Part shown: positions 1 to 12,600 of the stretch, piece by piece
Numbering within the stretch: position 1 is the stretch's first letter
Layout of the letters: every line of letters begins with the position of its first letter
Made by a program: the position numbers and the translations under genes
Origin: Opisthocomus hoazin
Taxonomy: Eukaryota > Chordata > Aves > Opisthocomiformes > Opisthocomidae
Direction of reading: 5' to 3'
NCBI RefSeq assembly: GCF_030867145.1
Contig: NC_134429.1
Location: forward strand, 21,065,115-21,129,114
DNA length: 64,000 nucleotides
The notes under the pieces: generated by a model
Databases searched by the model: none
Told to the model about the DNA's origin: nothing
What the model saw: only the letters and a program-made list of their open reading frames with translations

Positions 1-46
1 CCCCGCACCACCGCCGACCGCTGCCCCGCACCACCGCCGACCGCAG
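1..46. repeat. 23-bp tandem duplication at window edge
   Basis: Two near-identical 23-bp units (beginning ccccgcaccaccgccgaccg) lie head to tail and are cut by the window start. They sit inside MEGF6 intron 3. The array probably extends to the left, but its copy number cannot be seen. Confidence 0.7.
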
Positions 47-3000
47 CGACCGGCCAGCAGAAGTGACCCAGCAACCTGCAAACATGCACGGCATCCTCGG
101 GAAAGCCTCCTCTGCTGAAGCAAAGGCTTTGGCTTCAGTGGCAACGACAGGGGGAAGAAGGAGTGCCATGTTTTTGCCCTGCTAGGAGAGTTAGGGGCGA
201 TTCCCTTCCCAGGGCACGCGCGGGGGTAGCGGAGCTGCTGGTGTCTGTGAGCTGATCACAAGCAGCGAGCGACCCCGCTGCAGACCCACGGCCAGAACCG
301 GCCCCCACGCTCAGGAAAAGCACTTTCCAGAATAATACCAGAACCGGCCTCTCCGCAGAACTTCGGCAGTCACATTTCCTTTTAAACAGCCAGACTGCGT
401 GCGTCAGGGTAAAGAGCATTTGCAAGGATTTCGCTTTGTAGAGGAAAAGCCCGAGATGTTTCAGACCGACTTCAGAGCCCTGCGTGCTCCTGGCCACGCT
501 CCCGCCACGTCTGCAACCCCTCGGGCTGAATTCTCATTACGTGGGAAAACAGCACAGCAGCATCTCCTGCATCAACCTTACCTGGGCTCCTGAGCGCAGA
601 CGGACTAAATTAATAAATGAGTAAATAAAAATGCCTGAAAAAGCCATTTTTTCTTTTCTCAAGCTGCAAGGCTGCCAGTTCTGCATGCCCTGACTGCTTT
701 AAGGAAAAAGCTGGAGAATTAGATACATCTCCAGCAGGCACAGCCCGAGAGCCGACCGCTGGCTATGGTCCCCAGGAGACACCGGCGAGCGCCCGGCGCG
801 GAGGGCAGCGCGCGGTCCTGGCACCGGCCAGTGGAGCAGCCCCGGACCAGAGGGCTCCATACTCCGCTCGAGGCCAGCGATGACATGGCACCTTCGCAGT
901 GACCGACCGAACAGACAAAGCCTGTGATTAAATTGCAACCCCACGTACGAGACGGGACGGCCAGAAACCAGCGGCGACCGCGCTCACCGGACTGAGGTTT
1001 CCCCACGCACGCTGCCTGCAGCTTTTCCCTCCTCTTTGCAAGCTGGGAGCCCCAGGTTCCTCTTCCCGTTCCAGCTAAAGCTGTAGCTAATTAGTAACAG
1101 AAAAAGCAGGCCTGTGAGTACACATTTCTTTTTGTCTCATTATAACTGGGGAGGAAAAGCACCCTGCGCAGGCTTCCAAAACTGGCTCTGAAATACTTGG
1201 CACAAAATATCCCGTGCCTACTCCAAAACACCAGTTGTGCATTCAGCAGAAAAAGCAATCACAGGTGGCAACCGCTCAGGGAGGGGGTTTGCATTTTGGG
1301 GTACGTTGGCAGGACATTTTGTGCACGCCAGAAGAGAAATTTGCAACGTTACCAACGCGTTTTCAAAGATAACTTGAAACTTGACGACATCTACACAAAA
1401 TCAGAGATGGGAAAGAGCAGGTACCACCTGCTCAGAAGAAACCCAAAGCTCGTGGGCGTCAGCTTGCCACGCCTGGAGAAATTCCGTCCCTCCTGGCTAC
1501 AGGTCTGCGGGCAGTGGCGTTGGTGGGAGTCACGCTGCGGTGGTACGAGCATCCCCTGCAATCACAAGGGGTTACAGAGCCCTCTTCTCTGCCCACCCTC
1601 ACCTCCAGCCTCCTGCCCGCTAAGTAACGAAGCCGATGTAGTTATTGCCCTGCAGATTCACCTCCTCAGAACTCCTAAATGCCAAAAGGTTTCCTCGGCT
1701 GCACAAAGCTCGTCGACAGCTCGCGTGAAGCTGCCCAAAATAGTCAGTGTCCTGGTGAGCATCTGGAGAGAGACAACTTGGCGCTTCGTTTGGGGCTCAG
1801 CGACAGTCAAATCACCGGGCTGAACCCGCTGCAGCCAGCCCCGGGTGCTCTGCTCTCACGTATGGACACCACTCCTACCGTAATGAATCCTCACAGCCTG
1901 CTCTAGCTGGAAATCTAACGGCCACATCGTGAAGCTTCCCACTGATCTCCTCCTAGCCTTGAATCCTCCACATATCAAATATGGCTCTGGTTTTTTCCTA
2001 CTGAAACACAACCGACTTCCTAATTTCTCCTCCATCCTACACAACGCTTTCCACCCGGTCTGCAGTGATGAAGAAGGCTTTCTGCAGGTTTAGGTGAATA
2101 TGACATGCTACAAATCTGCATGCTTGCTGTAAAAGCACCCACTCTTACCAGACAAAGCCACGCACCTACTTTCAGGGCGTTTGCTCTCCCACCTCTGCCC
2201 GCTCTGAGGCACGGCTGGCAGACCCAGGAGCTCCCTTGCAGCCAAGCCAGCCCCGGCTCCGAGTGACAACCTCAGCTCGTTCCAAGTCTCCTTCTCACTG
2301 ACATCCAAGCTCCCCAAACTTTGCACCTTAGATGCACTAAAGCCGAAATACTTGATCCTCCATGCAGGCTCTTTTGAGGACCTGACGATATCTGAAATCC
2401 CCCCTCCAAAAAAAGAAAAAAGACTATTTTGTAACACAAAGGTAGCATTGAAGTCCAAATACCCATCTACCCAAACTAATGAAACAGTGATGAAATGCTG
2501 TTTCAGAAAGCCAGTTATCTTCTGATCTAATGTTTTAGTCACTTTTCATAGCCACGTATCCCTGGGGACCGTGGCCACCCCGTATCAATCCCGTGCTGGC
2601 CTGCTGGTGCAGAATTCTGGAGCTTGGGAAACGCCTTCCCAAGCCCCCTGCTCAGCGGAGCCGTGCGGCGCCGGTGACCGCCAGCGCTTCCCCGTGCGTG
2701 CCCTCCCGCGCCGCCAGGCAGCAGGAGCTCGGGGCAGCCAGCGCTTCGTTGCCGCTTCCCATCTCCGCGTGTGCGAGAAGATTTCCCAGGGCTGCAGCTG
2801 AAGTTTTCGCTGGCTCTGGTCTTGCGAGAAGGGCTGTCCTCTGCTTGCTCCCTTTCCCTCAGGCCACAACTCTACCAGATAGAATTGACTGAGTGGCCAA
2901 ACTGCATGAGAAGGTGGTTTGGTTTTCCCCGAATCCATCACCTGCAAGCCCGGCTGCCTGATGCCCGGTTTGCCGGCAGTGCTCAGCCCCCTGTTTGGCA

Positions 3001-4051
3001 AGGCCCAAAGCACAGCGATGGAAAATACCAGAAGCAATCGCAGCGACGCAAATCAGGGGTCAGCAGACCCGGGGGTTATTCCTGTTATTTCCTGAGTGAC
3101 CCGGACAGCCCCTGCCCCGCTGCAGCCGGGCGCACCGAGAGGCAGTCGTTGCAGCCCGCGTCCCAGCCCCGCGGGCCGAGGGGCCGAGGGTCTCCTCCTC
3201 CCCTGCGCCTTCCAGCCCGCCGCAGACGAGCTCCCAGCTCGGAGCCACGCAACGTAATGCGATGGAAATGTGGGAAAAGGGCAACAACGCTGTTCTGGGA
3301 AACGGGAAAGAAAAGGTAAATTACAGAAAGCGGCGCCGTCCTCTGTTTGCAAGGCCAGACCACGTCTTTCCTTTCGCCAGGATTTAGCAAGGTGGGATTC
3401 TTGGGGAGTCGGAGACAAGAGGCTGATTTAAAAGGAGAGCGATGGAGGAGAGCGTTTCCCCTACGAGGTGCGGGCTCAGCAAAGCACCTCGCAGCCACCC
3501 TCTGCGTGCCCAGCGGTGGTGTCCCCGGGGAGGGCACGCTGGAAGTTCAGCCACTGCCACGCTTGATCCGGGGCGAAAGGTTCAGGAGTTCGGTCAGAGC
3601 CCCTCAGCTGACAAAACAATGAGCCCGCAGCAGCCAAGAGGGGATGTACAAAGGAAAGCCAGCCTAATAGGGGAATTAATTCGTTAACCGGACACGTTTC
3701 CTGCCAAGCCTTCCAACCTGCACGGCAAACAGCGGAGCTGCTCCCCCGATGCGGGCTCGGCGCTTGTCCGGGCGACGCGGCGAGCCGGGCTCGGCCGTGG
3801 CTGCGGAGCGAGCCCAGCAGCAGCCCAGCACGGCTGCGGCAGCCGGCCCCGCTCGCCGGATGGGGAGCGACAGCTGAGCAGAGCTGGCAGGGAGAAGCGC
3901 GGTTCAGCACGGGGTAGCTCACTCTGGAACCTTTTAATAGGCCATTTGTGACTAATAAAAGTTTCTCTTTTAATGAGGCAATTAAAATTCAGCTGCTTTT
4001 GACTCAGCCCTTGCGGATGCTCGGAGGGGTTTTCATCGTGTCTCGGACTCT

Positions 4052-4093
4052 GATGCTTCCTCCCACCAAACGATGCTTCCTCCCACCGCCAAA
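4052..4093. repeat. Imperfect tandem duplication of about 21 bp
   Basis: The string gatgcttcctcccacc occurs twice in succession. The second copy carries a small insertion before the shared caaac tail. Intronic, with no evident function. Confidence 0.6.
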
Positions 4094-5210
4094 CGAACAT
4101 TAGTCCTCCTTCTTTACCGAGGGCCAGGCTCTACCTCTACCTGAGCTAAAAATCAGAGCAAAGCGTGATCCTAACGAGGGCTGGATAAAAACTGAAGATA
4201 AAGACAGCTCGGGATGGCAGCTGACGCTTCAGACCCGCAGCTCCAGGCGAGTTCCTCCAGTAGCTCCATGGAGGCATCCAAAGACCAAACCGCACCGCGG
4301 TGCCGGGCAGCCGAAGGTCACACAGCTGCACGGCGGCTAAACCGCTTCTTGGCCAGGCTGTGCTCGCCTAGGCTGCCCCATTTCCTTGGGCCAGCTCTTT
4401 AAAAACCGACTCGGGTATCTCCATCCCGCTCCGCAGCACAGCCAGGCTCTCTCCCAGCTGCTGACCCAGTCTGGACCAAGGCCACGCGGCCTCGCTGCTG
4501 CCCCAGCCCGAGCAGAGAGCCCGTGTGCTCTGCAGGAGCGTGCAGTCGGGGCAGAGCACTGGCACCTCCTGCACAGTTCACAGGCAACATTTCAACCACG
4601 ACAAGGTCATCACGTACTAAAACTTCTACTAACGGTCTCCTCTTTAGCCTCTTCCATATTCATTGCTCTCCTTGGTGCCCTCCTGCCTCATCGCGTCGTC
4701 TCTGGATGCAGCAGGGGCTGGCCCAAGCGCAGAGACGCGCTGTCTGCCGCTCACCTCCAGCTCCTCCATGCAGACTCGGTGGGACTCGGCTTTTCAACAT
4801 CTCGAGCTGAAAGCAGAGATCATGGGGACTACCAGGCACGCAGGCCCCTCGAACTAATCAGCAAGGGCTTTAACTGCGTCATCGAACCCATGGGGAACTG
4901 AAGCAGCATCTCAGAGGCCACTTGAACCTGAGAAGCTTAGTCTGAAAGTCAGTCTTATCAGTAATCGGGCAGGGAAAGAACCTGATGCCATGCTAAAAAT
5001 GCAGAGGGTGCCTTGACTTCTGACCTTTTTCCTTCCCAGACGCGACTGAGCAGATGAATGCTCCAAGGCAGAGGGCAACGGAAAGGCAGCGAGCCCTCAC
5101 ACTTCTGCTGCCAGCAGCAGAGACGGGGCAGAGCGCAGGAGGCCGAAGGGAACCAGGCACCCTGCCCTTACCAGGTGAGATCTGACAGCTCCAGGGGTGC
5201 CATTAGCAAG

Positions 5211-5655
5211 CACAGAATCACAGAATAGTAGGGGTTGGAAGGGACCTCTGTGGGTCATCTAGTCCAACCCCCCTGCTGAAGCAGGGTCACCCAGAGCAGG
5301 CTGCACAGGATCTTGTCCAGGCGGGGCTGGAATATCTCCAGAGAAGGAGACTCCACAGCCTCCCTGGGCAGCATGGGCCAGGGCTCCGTCACCCTCAGAA
5401 GGAAGAAGTTCTTCCTCATGTTCAGACGGAACTTCCTGTGCCTCAGTTTGTGCCCATTGCCCCTTGTCCTGTCGCTGGGCACCACTGAAAAGAGCTTGGC
5501 CCCATCCTCCTGACACCCACCCTGCAGATATTTATAAGCATTTATTAAGTCCCCTCGCAGCCTTCTCTTCTTCAGGCTGAACAAGCCCAGCTCCCTCAGC
5601 CTCTCCTCGTAGCAGAGATGTTCCAGTCCCCTCATCATCCTTGTAGCCGTTGTAG
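5211..5655 (-). mobile_element. CR1 LINE, 5'-truncated, minus orientation
   Basis: On the plus strand the element begins with cacagaatcacagaat, the reverse complement of the terminal octamer repeats of avian CR1. It continues with the typical conserved 3' segment (ggaagggacctctgtgggtc, gtccaaccccc). The minus strand from 5638 to 5255 keeps an open frame for the last 127 residues of the reverse-transcriptase ORF, with the usual tail motifs [24 protein letters not shown] and ESPSLEIF. It is 5'-truncated, as nearly all avian CR1 copies are, and sits in MEGF6 intron 3 in the same orientation as the gene. It looks fairly young because its ORF tail is uninterrupted. Confidence 0.95.
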
Positions 5656-8600
5656 CATGGCTGCCACGATTTCCAGCGGCGCAGCAGGAGAGGAACTAAG
5701 ACATCAAATATTCTTTGAGACCCATGAGGTCTCTGTGGAGCCAGTAGCCTTCAGACCGCTGGGCTCAGCGCCGTTTTACAGGGTGTTCCTATGAAATTCT
5801 CCGTCTCTTCCCAAGCTGCCTGCTCCCAGCAGCGCCCACGCACTCCGAGGCACCGAGCACTGCCCTCGCAGCTCTGTACTGGCCGTTTGCCCACCTGTAA
5901 GTGCTCAGAGCACAAACCTGTGCGTGAGGAAGAGGAGCGCGACTCTTTCTTGGCTACAGACAGCCACCAAGCCAGGCAATGAGCACGCTCGGCATGGTGG
6001 CTACAATGGGACAAGCTCCCTTCTTCCAGGCCCCAGCGCAGGCTCTGGGAGTCCAAACAACGCGACTGAACCAGTACCCACCACAGGTTTTAACAATTTT
6101 TAAGGAAAAGTGATGAACAGTCCAGCATTTGGAGCAGAGAGCACTGCGCTGAAGAGATGCCAGCCTCCAAGGGAGAGCGAGAGAAGGTGTCCTCCCCGGA
6201 GTGATTCCACCACGCGCTGCCCAGCAGCTCTAATTAAACCGTCCACAGCAATGGCCTCCCACACTTTGGTACCCCTGGAAGACGATCAATGATCTCCGAA
6301 GGCAGATGGGAAGGGCCACAAATCCCCGTCGACACATTTTGGCATAGCTTCATCGCCTTTAGCAGAGAGTGAACGCAGGCTGCCTCGCGATTGCTATATA
6401 CGAAATAGAAAATCCTCTGACAAATATAATGCCCTGGCTATGTTTCCCTGTCTCAGCAGTTCACTAATAGTCACTGACTCCTTTCCCCTGTCAGACCTTC
6501 CTACAGCCTCTTCTGGTCTAGAAGAACATGCTCGTACTAAGGCCCAGGCCACCAGCAGGAAAACTCGTCACAGCCCTGCAGAATGAAAGCTGGAGCTCCT
6601 CGGGACGGAGGATTTAGCGAGACAGAAACCAGAAGGGTTCCCCAGGACAGCTGGGAATCCAGCACACGCTTCCTTGCGAGCTCATGCCAGGTCTGGGCAA
6701 CCTCTGCCTCTGGAAACTAAGCCCTCTCTGCCATAAGCACCAGCTCCACGCTACCACATCAGCGATGCTCTCAAGTTCTGGTTTCTCCCTCCTGCCACGC
6801 CAAAACTTCTCGAGAAGTGGTTTGAAGCCGGCCATGGCCCTCCCTGATGCACCACACACATCCCACCCGAGTCGCTCACCGGCCAGCGCTCACACCCCAC
6901 CTCAAAACCCCACCAGCAGCTTGGCAGCAATTTCTGCTGAGTTTTCAGCGTTCACGTCGCTCTCCTTGCGCAGAGAGCAGCCGGGCTGGCCGTCCCCAGG
7001 GGCTGCGAAGCAGGGGACGAACCCACACAAGCTGCCTGTCACAGGGGTACCGTTTCAGACGCTCGGGGTCAGCCCAACGCAGAGAGCCGGCTGAGCGCTG
7101 CCGGGACGGCCGGGCAGCCTCCGGAGCTGTGGAGTGGACCCGCAGCTGCCCAGCGCTACGCCCCGGCACGGGGCACTTGGTTTGCACGTTCGTGTCCTTC
7201 CTGCTAAACACTGACCGTGTCACCCTCAGCGCACTTTGAAACACAGCGGTTAACGGATGGAAGCGAGGGAAAAGCACGGGCTTTGTAACCTGTTCTTCAG
7301 CTTACACCCCAGCTGCGAAACACCCACTAGCTTTCCCACTCTTGGGAACAACACACAGAAAACCTGCAGGCAAGACCCAGCTAAAAGAGAGCAACAGGAA
7401 CTGCTGACCTACGCGTGATCGGAAAGTGAGCACCAACGGCTTGCCCGTCACAGCGGCAGCAAGTTTGAAACCAAACAGGAGAGCGGAGGTATCTTGTCTC
7501 CAGAAGGGCTGGACCTCTTCCGTTCCTGTCCGACCGCCGCGAGCCGCCCAGCGAAGACCATCGCCCAGGCTGCGAGCGCTGGTCCCCAGGACGGGGATGG
7601 TCAGTTAGGAGCGCGCCCTGAGCAGCTCTCCGCTTCCTTCCTGGATGGAATTACTCACTTCCTCGGCAGGAAAAACCATTTCAGAACGCACTTTTCTGAG
7701 TTCATCCGAGGTCATTCTCCGCTCGCTGGCCGCGGGTTCTTAGGCCCCCACGGAGTTTCCTCTGGCACGGTGGGGCTGCTCTCCTGCGTTCAGGCTTTTG
7801 CACAGGAAGAATAAAGATCAGCTTGCTAGACACACCTTTTTTTCCTTTTTTTTTTTTAAACCTTTGCTTCAAGCATCAAAGCACAAGGAAGGTATAGGCA
7901 GCCTCTTGAGAGAACAAAAGATGACTAGCTGTGGGAGATGGCTTCCTGTACTGTAGGTCAGTTACGACCAAAATTGCCTTTACAACGGAGCTGGACACGG
8001 CTGGCTTTCATGCCCTTGATGGTGAGGCAGTCAGATCCCAAAGGCTTTGTTGGTTCGCCTGCCTATTGCTTGCAAGAAAGCTGCTTTTCTATGGCGAGGG
8101 CAGGAGTGCACCTCCACGGTCTAATCCAGAAAAGATCAGAGCTCCGTTATTCAGCTAGGCAGAGAATTAATAATATATCACAGGGAGCGTGTGCAGTGCT
8201 GCCTTGATGGGGACATTTATTTCTACACATATGCTCCGCTAAACCTTTGTTTGATTCAAAAGAAGATTTTCCTTTGCTCTCAGCATCTCAAAAGCAAAGT
8301 TTAATTTAAACATTTCCCCAGCTGGCCGCGGCTGCAGTGTTGGGGGGAAGGAGCCGGGAGCTACGCAGCGTCTGCCTCCCATGCCAGGCAGTGCAGCCTG
8401 GGGGGGAGGCAGGAATATGGGGCCCACGAGGATAATGCTGCCTCTGTCTTCTGCAGTAACAGCATAAAATCATCTTATACACGAGTATTCACACGTCCCT
8501 AGCCTGACTCGCTTTCCAATTCGCATGCACAGCGCAGCTTCCCCGCACGGCTGGGAAGCAGACACTTCCACGCCTGCTTTGCAGGGAGTGACACCAGGGC

Positions 8601-9549
8601 GAACATAAAAGGGGAGGAAAGCCAGCCAGAACCCAAAAGTCTCCAGCTCCGCGTGCCTGCTGCAAACGTGACGAGGCCGTCGCTTCACCCGTGCCGGCGG
8701 TTTGCCTTCTCCTCTGAGGCTGGTGCTGTGACCTCCCTTGCCGGACCCCACCAGTCCTCACCCGAACGCTCTCCCCCGGGCGAAGGGGAGGACTGCGGAG
8801 ATCTCTGACCTCTGGCAGGGGCACCTCAAGCTCAGCGAGTCTTAAAAATAACAGAATTAGCACCCGACACGCCCTCCCAAAGGCGCTGAGGAGTGGCATC
8901 CCTTCACGCGTGAGCGGATGAAGGGATCCCGCGCTTACTCGGGGCGAGGAGCGGGGAACGGCCGGGGAGCACGCCCCGAGGAGCGGCCGCGCTCTGCCAG
9001 CCAGCATTCCCCGAGCAGCGCAGCGAAGCCCGGCTTCGCAGCCCGCGCGTCACGAGGCACCGGCCACCTCCTCCACGGACGCCGAGTAAGAGCACCCAGC
9101 CATCACCAGCCACACAGACAGCAACCACTGGTTTTTATAACGAAAAGTCCACTCAGGGCCTGGATTCGGGCTTTCCAGAGCTTCTGCCAACGGCAGCATT
9201 CGAAACACTGGTTTGGGCTTGATTTTAAATGTTTAGTAGCATTTGGCAACTGGATACACGGATGCGACTCTGAAAACCCTTTCATGCTGCGGTGAGGACA
9301 TTCTCCAGAAACGGAAAGCAACACACAGCGCTGCCTGGGGAGCCAGAGAAAAATCCTTCTGACACACAGTTAAAACAAATAAGTATAAAAAACCCAGAAG
9401 CAAACAACAACACAAAACCCCAGTTCTTTTTAAAGACATTTTTGTAGCATTTACGGCAGGCACGGGACTTGAAAAAAGCACCCTGAGCCAAAAAAACCAA
9501 TCGTGAGGGCAGCGCGCGCAGAATCGCACCCGAGCTGCGCGACACTCAC

Positions 9550-9659
9550 GGTGGAGGCAGCCGGCGTCCCCTCCGCGCTGGGACCATCCCGGGCAGCACC
9601 TGGACGCGGTCCGGTACCCGAGGCCGTACGCCTGCCTGTAGCCCGTCCGGTACGCCGTC
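9550..9659 (-). CDS. MEGF6: MEGF6 coding exon 3 (EMI domain, second half)
   Basis: 110-nt exon with acceptor tttcag at its high end and donor GTGAGT at 9549-9544. It encodes the second half of the EMI domain, with the tyrosine-rich stretch TAYRTGYRQAYGLGYRT followed by the diagnostic SRCCPGW and GCLH. It enters in phase 2 and leaves in phase 1. Confidence 0.92.
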
Positions 9660-12600
9660 CTGAAACACAAAACGAGAGAGCACCCGGGCAACGCTCGCTC
9701 CTGGGAACGAGGAAGCCGGAGAGAACAGAATTTATAACTCTATGGATGTCAGTAAAATGAGGAATTGGGTTTTCAAATGTGCTGATGCTTTTTTCCACCT
9801 GGTCTAGCAATGATCGCTGATGCTAAGAAAATACTTCTTAATTTACTCTGATCAGGAACACGAGAGACTGGGGCATCCAGGTCCTCATAACACTGCTGGC
9901 TCTTTTCTCCTTTTCTAAACTACTTCATAGCTCTGTGCTCCTCTCTTAAACTACTTGTTAAGAAAGGAAGTTTAAATTTTAAGAACAACAGGTATTTCCC
10001 TCCAGCCTTAGTGAGGATGAGCAGGTGTCTCCAAGGTGCTGGCGAGCTAAACAAACCACCAGAATCCTGATGGGAATTTCACGCTTCTCAAAACGCTCTC
10101 CACGCAGCTGCCTTCGAGATCGCCGGGCTCCCGCGGGTCGAGGCGGGCAGAACGGACGCTGCGACGGAAAGAAAAGGGCGTTCGCCTCCTCGGTTCTCCC
10201 TCCGCCGCGCCCGCAGTGACCCTGCACAGCCAGCACCGGCCCGGCCACGCGCGTCACCCCGGCCCTCCAGAAAGGGCTCGGAGCCCTCTCCAGCCCAGTG
10301 CCACAGTGGGACATGGCACTGGGACCCCCCTCCAGAAAGGGCTCGGAGCCCTCTCCAGCCCAGTGCCACAGTGGGACATGGCACTGGGACCCCCCTCCAG
10401 AAAGAGCTCGGAGCCCTCTCCAGCCCAGTGCCACACCGGGACATGGCACTGGGACCCCCCTCCAGAAAGAGCTCGGAGCCCTCTCCAGCCCAGTGCCACA
10501 GTGGGACATGGCACTGGGACCCCCCTCCAGAAAGAGCTCGGAGCCCTCTCCAGCCCAGTGCCACACCGGGACATGGCACTGGGACCCCCCTCCAGAAAGA
10601 GCTCGGAGCCCTCTCCAGCCCAGTGCCATAGTGGGACATGGCACTGGGACCCCCCTCCAGAAAGGGCTCGGAGCCCTCTCCAGCCCAGTGCCACACCGGG
10701 ACATGGCACTGGGACCCCCCTCCAGAAAGGGCTCGGAGCCCTCTCCAGCCCAGTGCCACACCGGGACATGGCACTGGGACATGGCACTGGGACCCCGCAC
10801 CGGGACTTGGCACTGGGACCCCCTCCCAACACAGTGGCCGCAGCCCCACCTGGGCAGGGGATGCTGCAGGTCCCTTTCACAACTCCTAGTAGCTACTCCC
10901 AGGGTGGGAGTGGGGGTAGCAAAGCACGGATTGATCTGAAGCATAAATAAATAAAAGCAACACGTTTTCTCCCCCAAAAATTTTATGTTGTGTGTGTGTG
11001 AAAATTGAAACACAGATAAAACTTTTGAAGCTGATTTTTAAAGAGCTCCTTTGGCAGAACATGAAACTACTCCACCAAAACAAATCAGACAAACAACAAC
11101 AAATACTTGGCACAGCAGATGTGCTGTACTTGTCCGCTGAAAATATTTACCCTAACTCAGCCTAGTTGTTTGATTTTGTCTGAATGTTTCTACAAATAAA
11201 ACTAAATAACGGTGAACCATCGATTCCCATGAAGGAAACCTTTGGCTGCTCTGCTGTGCCAGCCAGCATATGGAAGCACAGCTGAGAAAAATAAAAGCAG
11301 ACACCGATTTTTTTGTACGAGCTGTTAACAAATTATGAAGGAAATGCTCGTGCTGCAGAAGCAGCTGAGAAAGCGCTTTGCAGTCACCAGGGCAGCAGAG
11401 CAGCTTGCAGTCGGGCGCAGATCCATGGGGATCCCCTCGGCGTCGGAGCCAGCCCCAGCCCAGGACCGTAACGCGGTGGGCAGGGCGCGTTAGGAAGCCC
11501 GGGAGGATGCGACAGGTGCGGGCGGGTGCAAACCCAACAGCACCCACGGCACGGCCGCGCTGGGAAACGCCGTCCTCTCCATCCGAAACGCGCAGGGCTG
11601 GACGGCAGCGAGCAGCCTCGCCATCTGCCCAAGCTCAGAAAGCCATTCCGAGAAGTAGGAGGGTCAGGCAGCTCAGGACGAACCCTTCTGCCCCAGCAGC
11701 ACCCTGAACCCCCCCACCCCACGAGCCCTGGTGGGCTCTGTCAGAGGCTTCAGCTCCTTCAGTCAGCCCGAGGGGGTTTGCAGGGAGACACAAATATTTG
11801 GACAGCCCCAGTTGCCTCTGGCTATCTGGATGCTGCAGGCTGGAAAGAACCGCACAGGAGATACTTTATCTTCAATGTTTCTGCTTGCTTTTGTGTTTTA
11901 AGGAGTCCCTGGCACAGAAAATGTTGAATGAGCCAGAACTAATGGAACGCAGGCTTAAAAACCCTGCTGTGTCCTGCTGCTGGAAAATCCGCTTCCAGCC
12001 CCTCCGGGACAGCGCCGTCATTCCTCCGAGCTCCGTTACCGAGGGCTGAGCAAAGCTACCTTCTGTTGTCACCCAGTTCGGGAAAGTTACACAACCAGTA
12101 GTAAAAGCCATCACTTTACCACGCGCAGCGCAGCGGATGCTCGGTCCATCTGCTGAGGAGCAGCCGCCGGCCCTCTGAGCAGGCAGGGCCCGCGTCCCGG
12201 GGGTGCCGAGCAAGGCTGGTTCGGATTTTTAGGAAGCGTTACAACCCCGTGCTCTCGGCACAGAGACGACTCTTACGAAAACAAACCTGGTTTTGGAACG
12301 CACGAACTCAGCAGACAACTGCCCTCTCCGCTGCCCCCCGTCCCGGGCTTGCCGCGGGCTCTGACCCACCCCAAAGTCCCCAGCCACGCTCGCAATCGCG
12401 CTCAGCGCTCAGGCAAAATGATGGGGCTGTAGCAGGGTCTGCAGAAGCCCAGGCGTGCCCGGGAATTTTAGGAAATCGGCTAACGGTGATGAACCCAGGG
12501 CTGGAGCCCCCGCAGCCGGCTGCTCCTCGCAGGCGGCAGCGCCCAGCCGTGTGCCGGGGAAGGGAAGAGCAGACGCTGGATTCTCCTAGTCACGTCCATG

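Larger units (their letters stand above)
1..9549 (-). other. MEGF6: MEGF6 intron 3 (partial), no exon recognised
   Basis: The stretch runs from the exon 3 donor to the left edge. I looked on the minus strand for a phase-1 exon with the EGF-like cysteine pattern expected after the EMI domain and found none. The many short GC-rich open frames have no domain signature or splice logic. The stretch holds a CR1 copy near 5.2-5.65 kb, a duplication of about 21 bp at 4052-4093, and otherwise unremarkable sequence. A diverged short exon could have been missed. Confidence 0.6.

Noticed and set aside
8991-9060. Minus-strand stretch reading GCEAGLRC, considered as an EGF-like fragment of MEGF6
   Set aside because: Cysteine spacing, neighbouring splice sites and phase do not fit an EGF exon following exon 3.
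9979-11013. 344-aa minus-strand open frame and several long plus-strand frames over 10.2-10.95 kb
   Set aside because: They are produced by the stop-poor 65-bp minisatellite. Overlapping frames on both strands are open at once, and none has a domain or splice structure.
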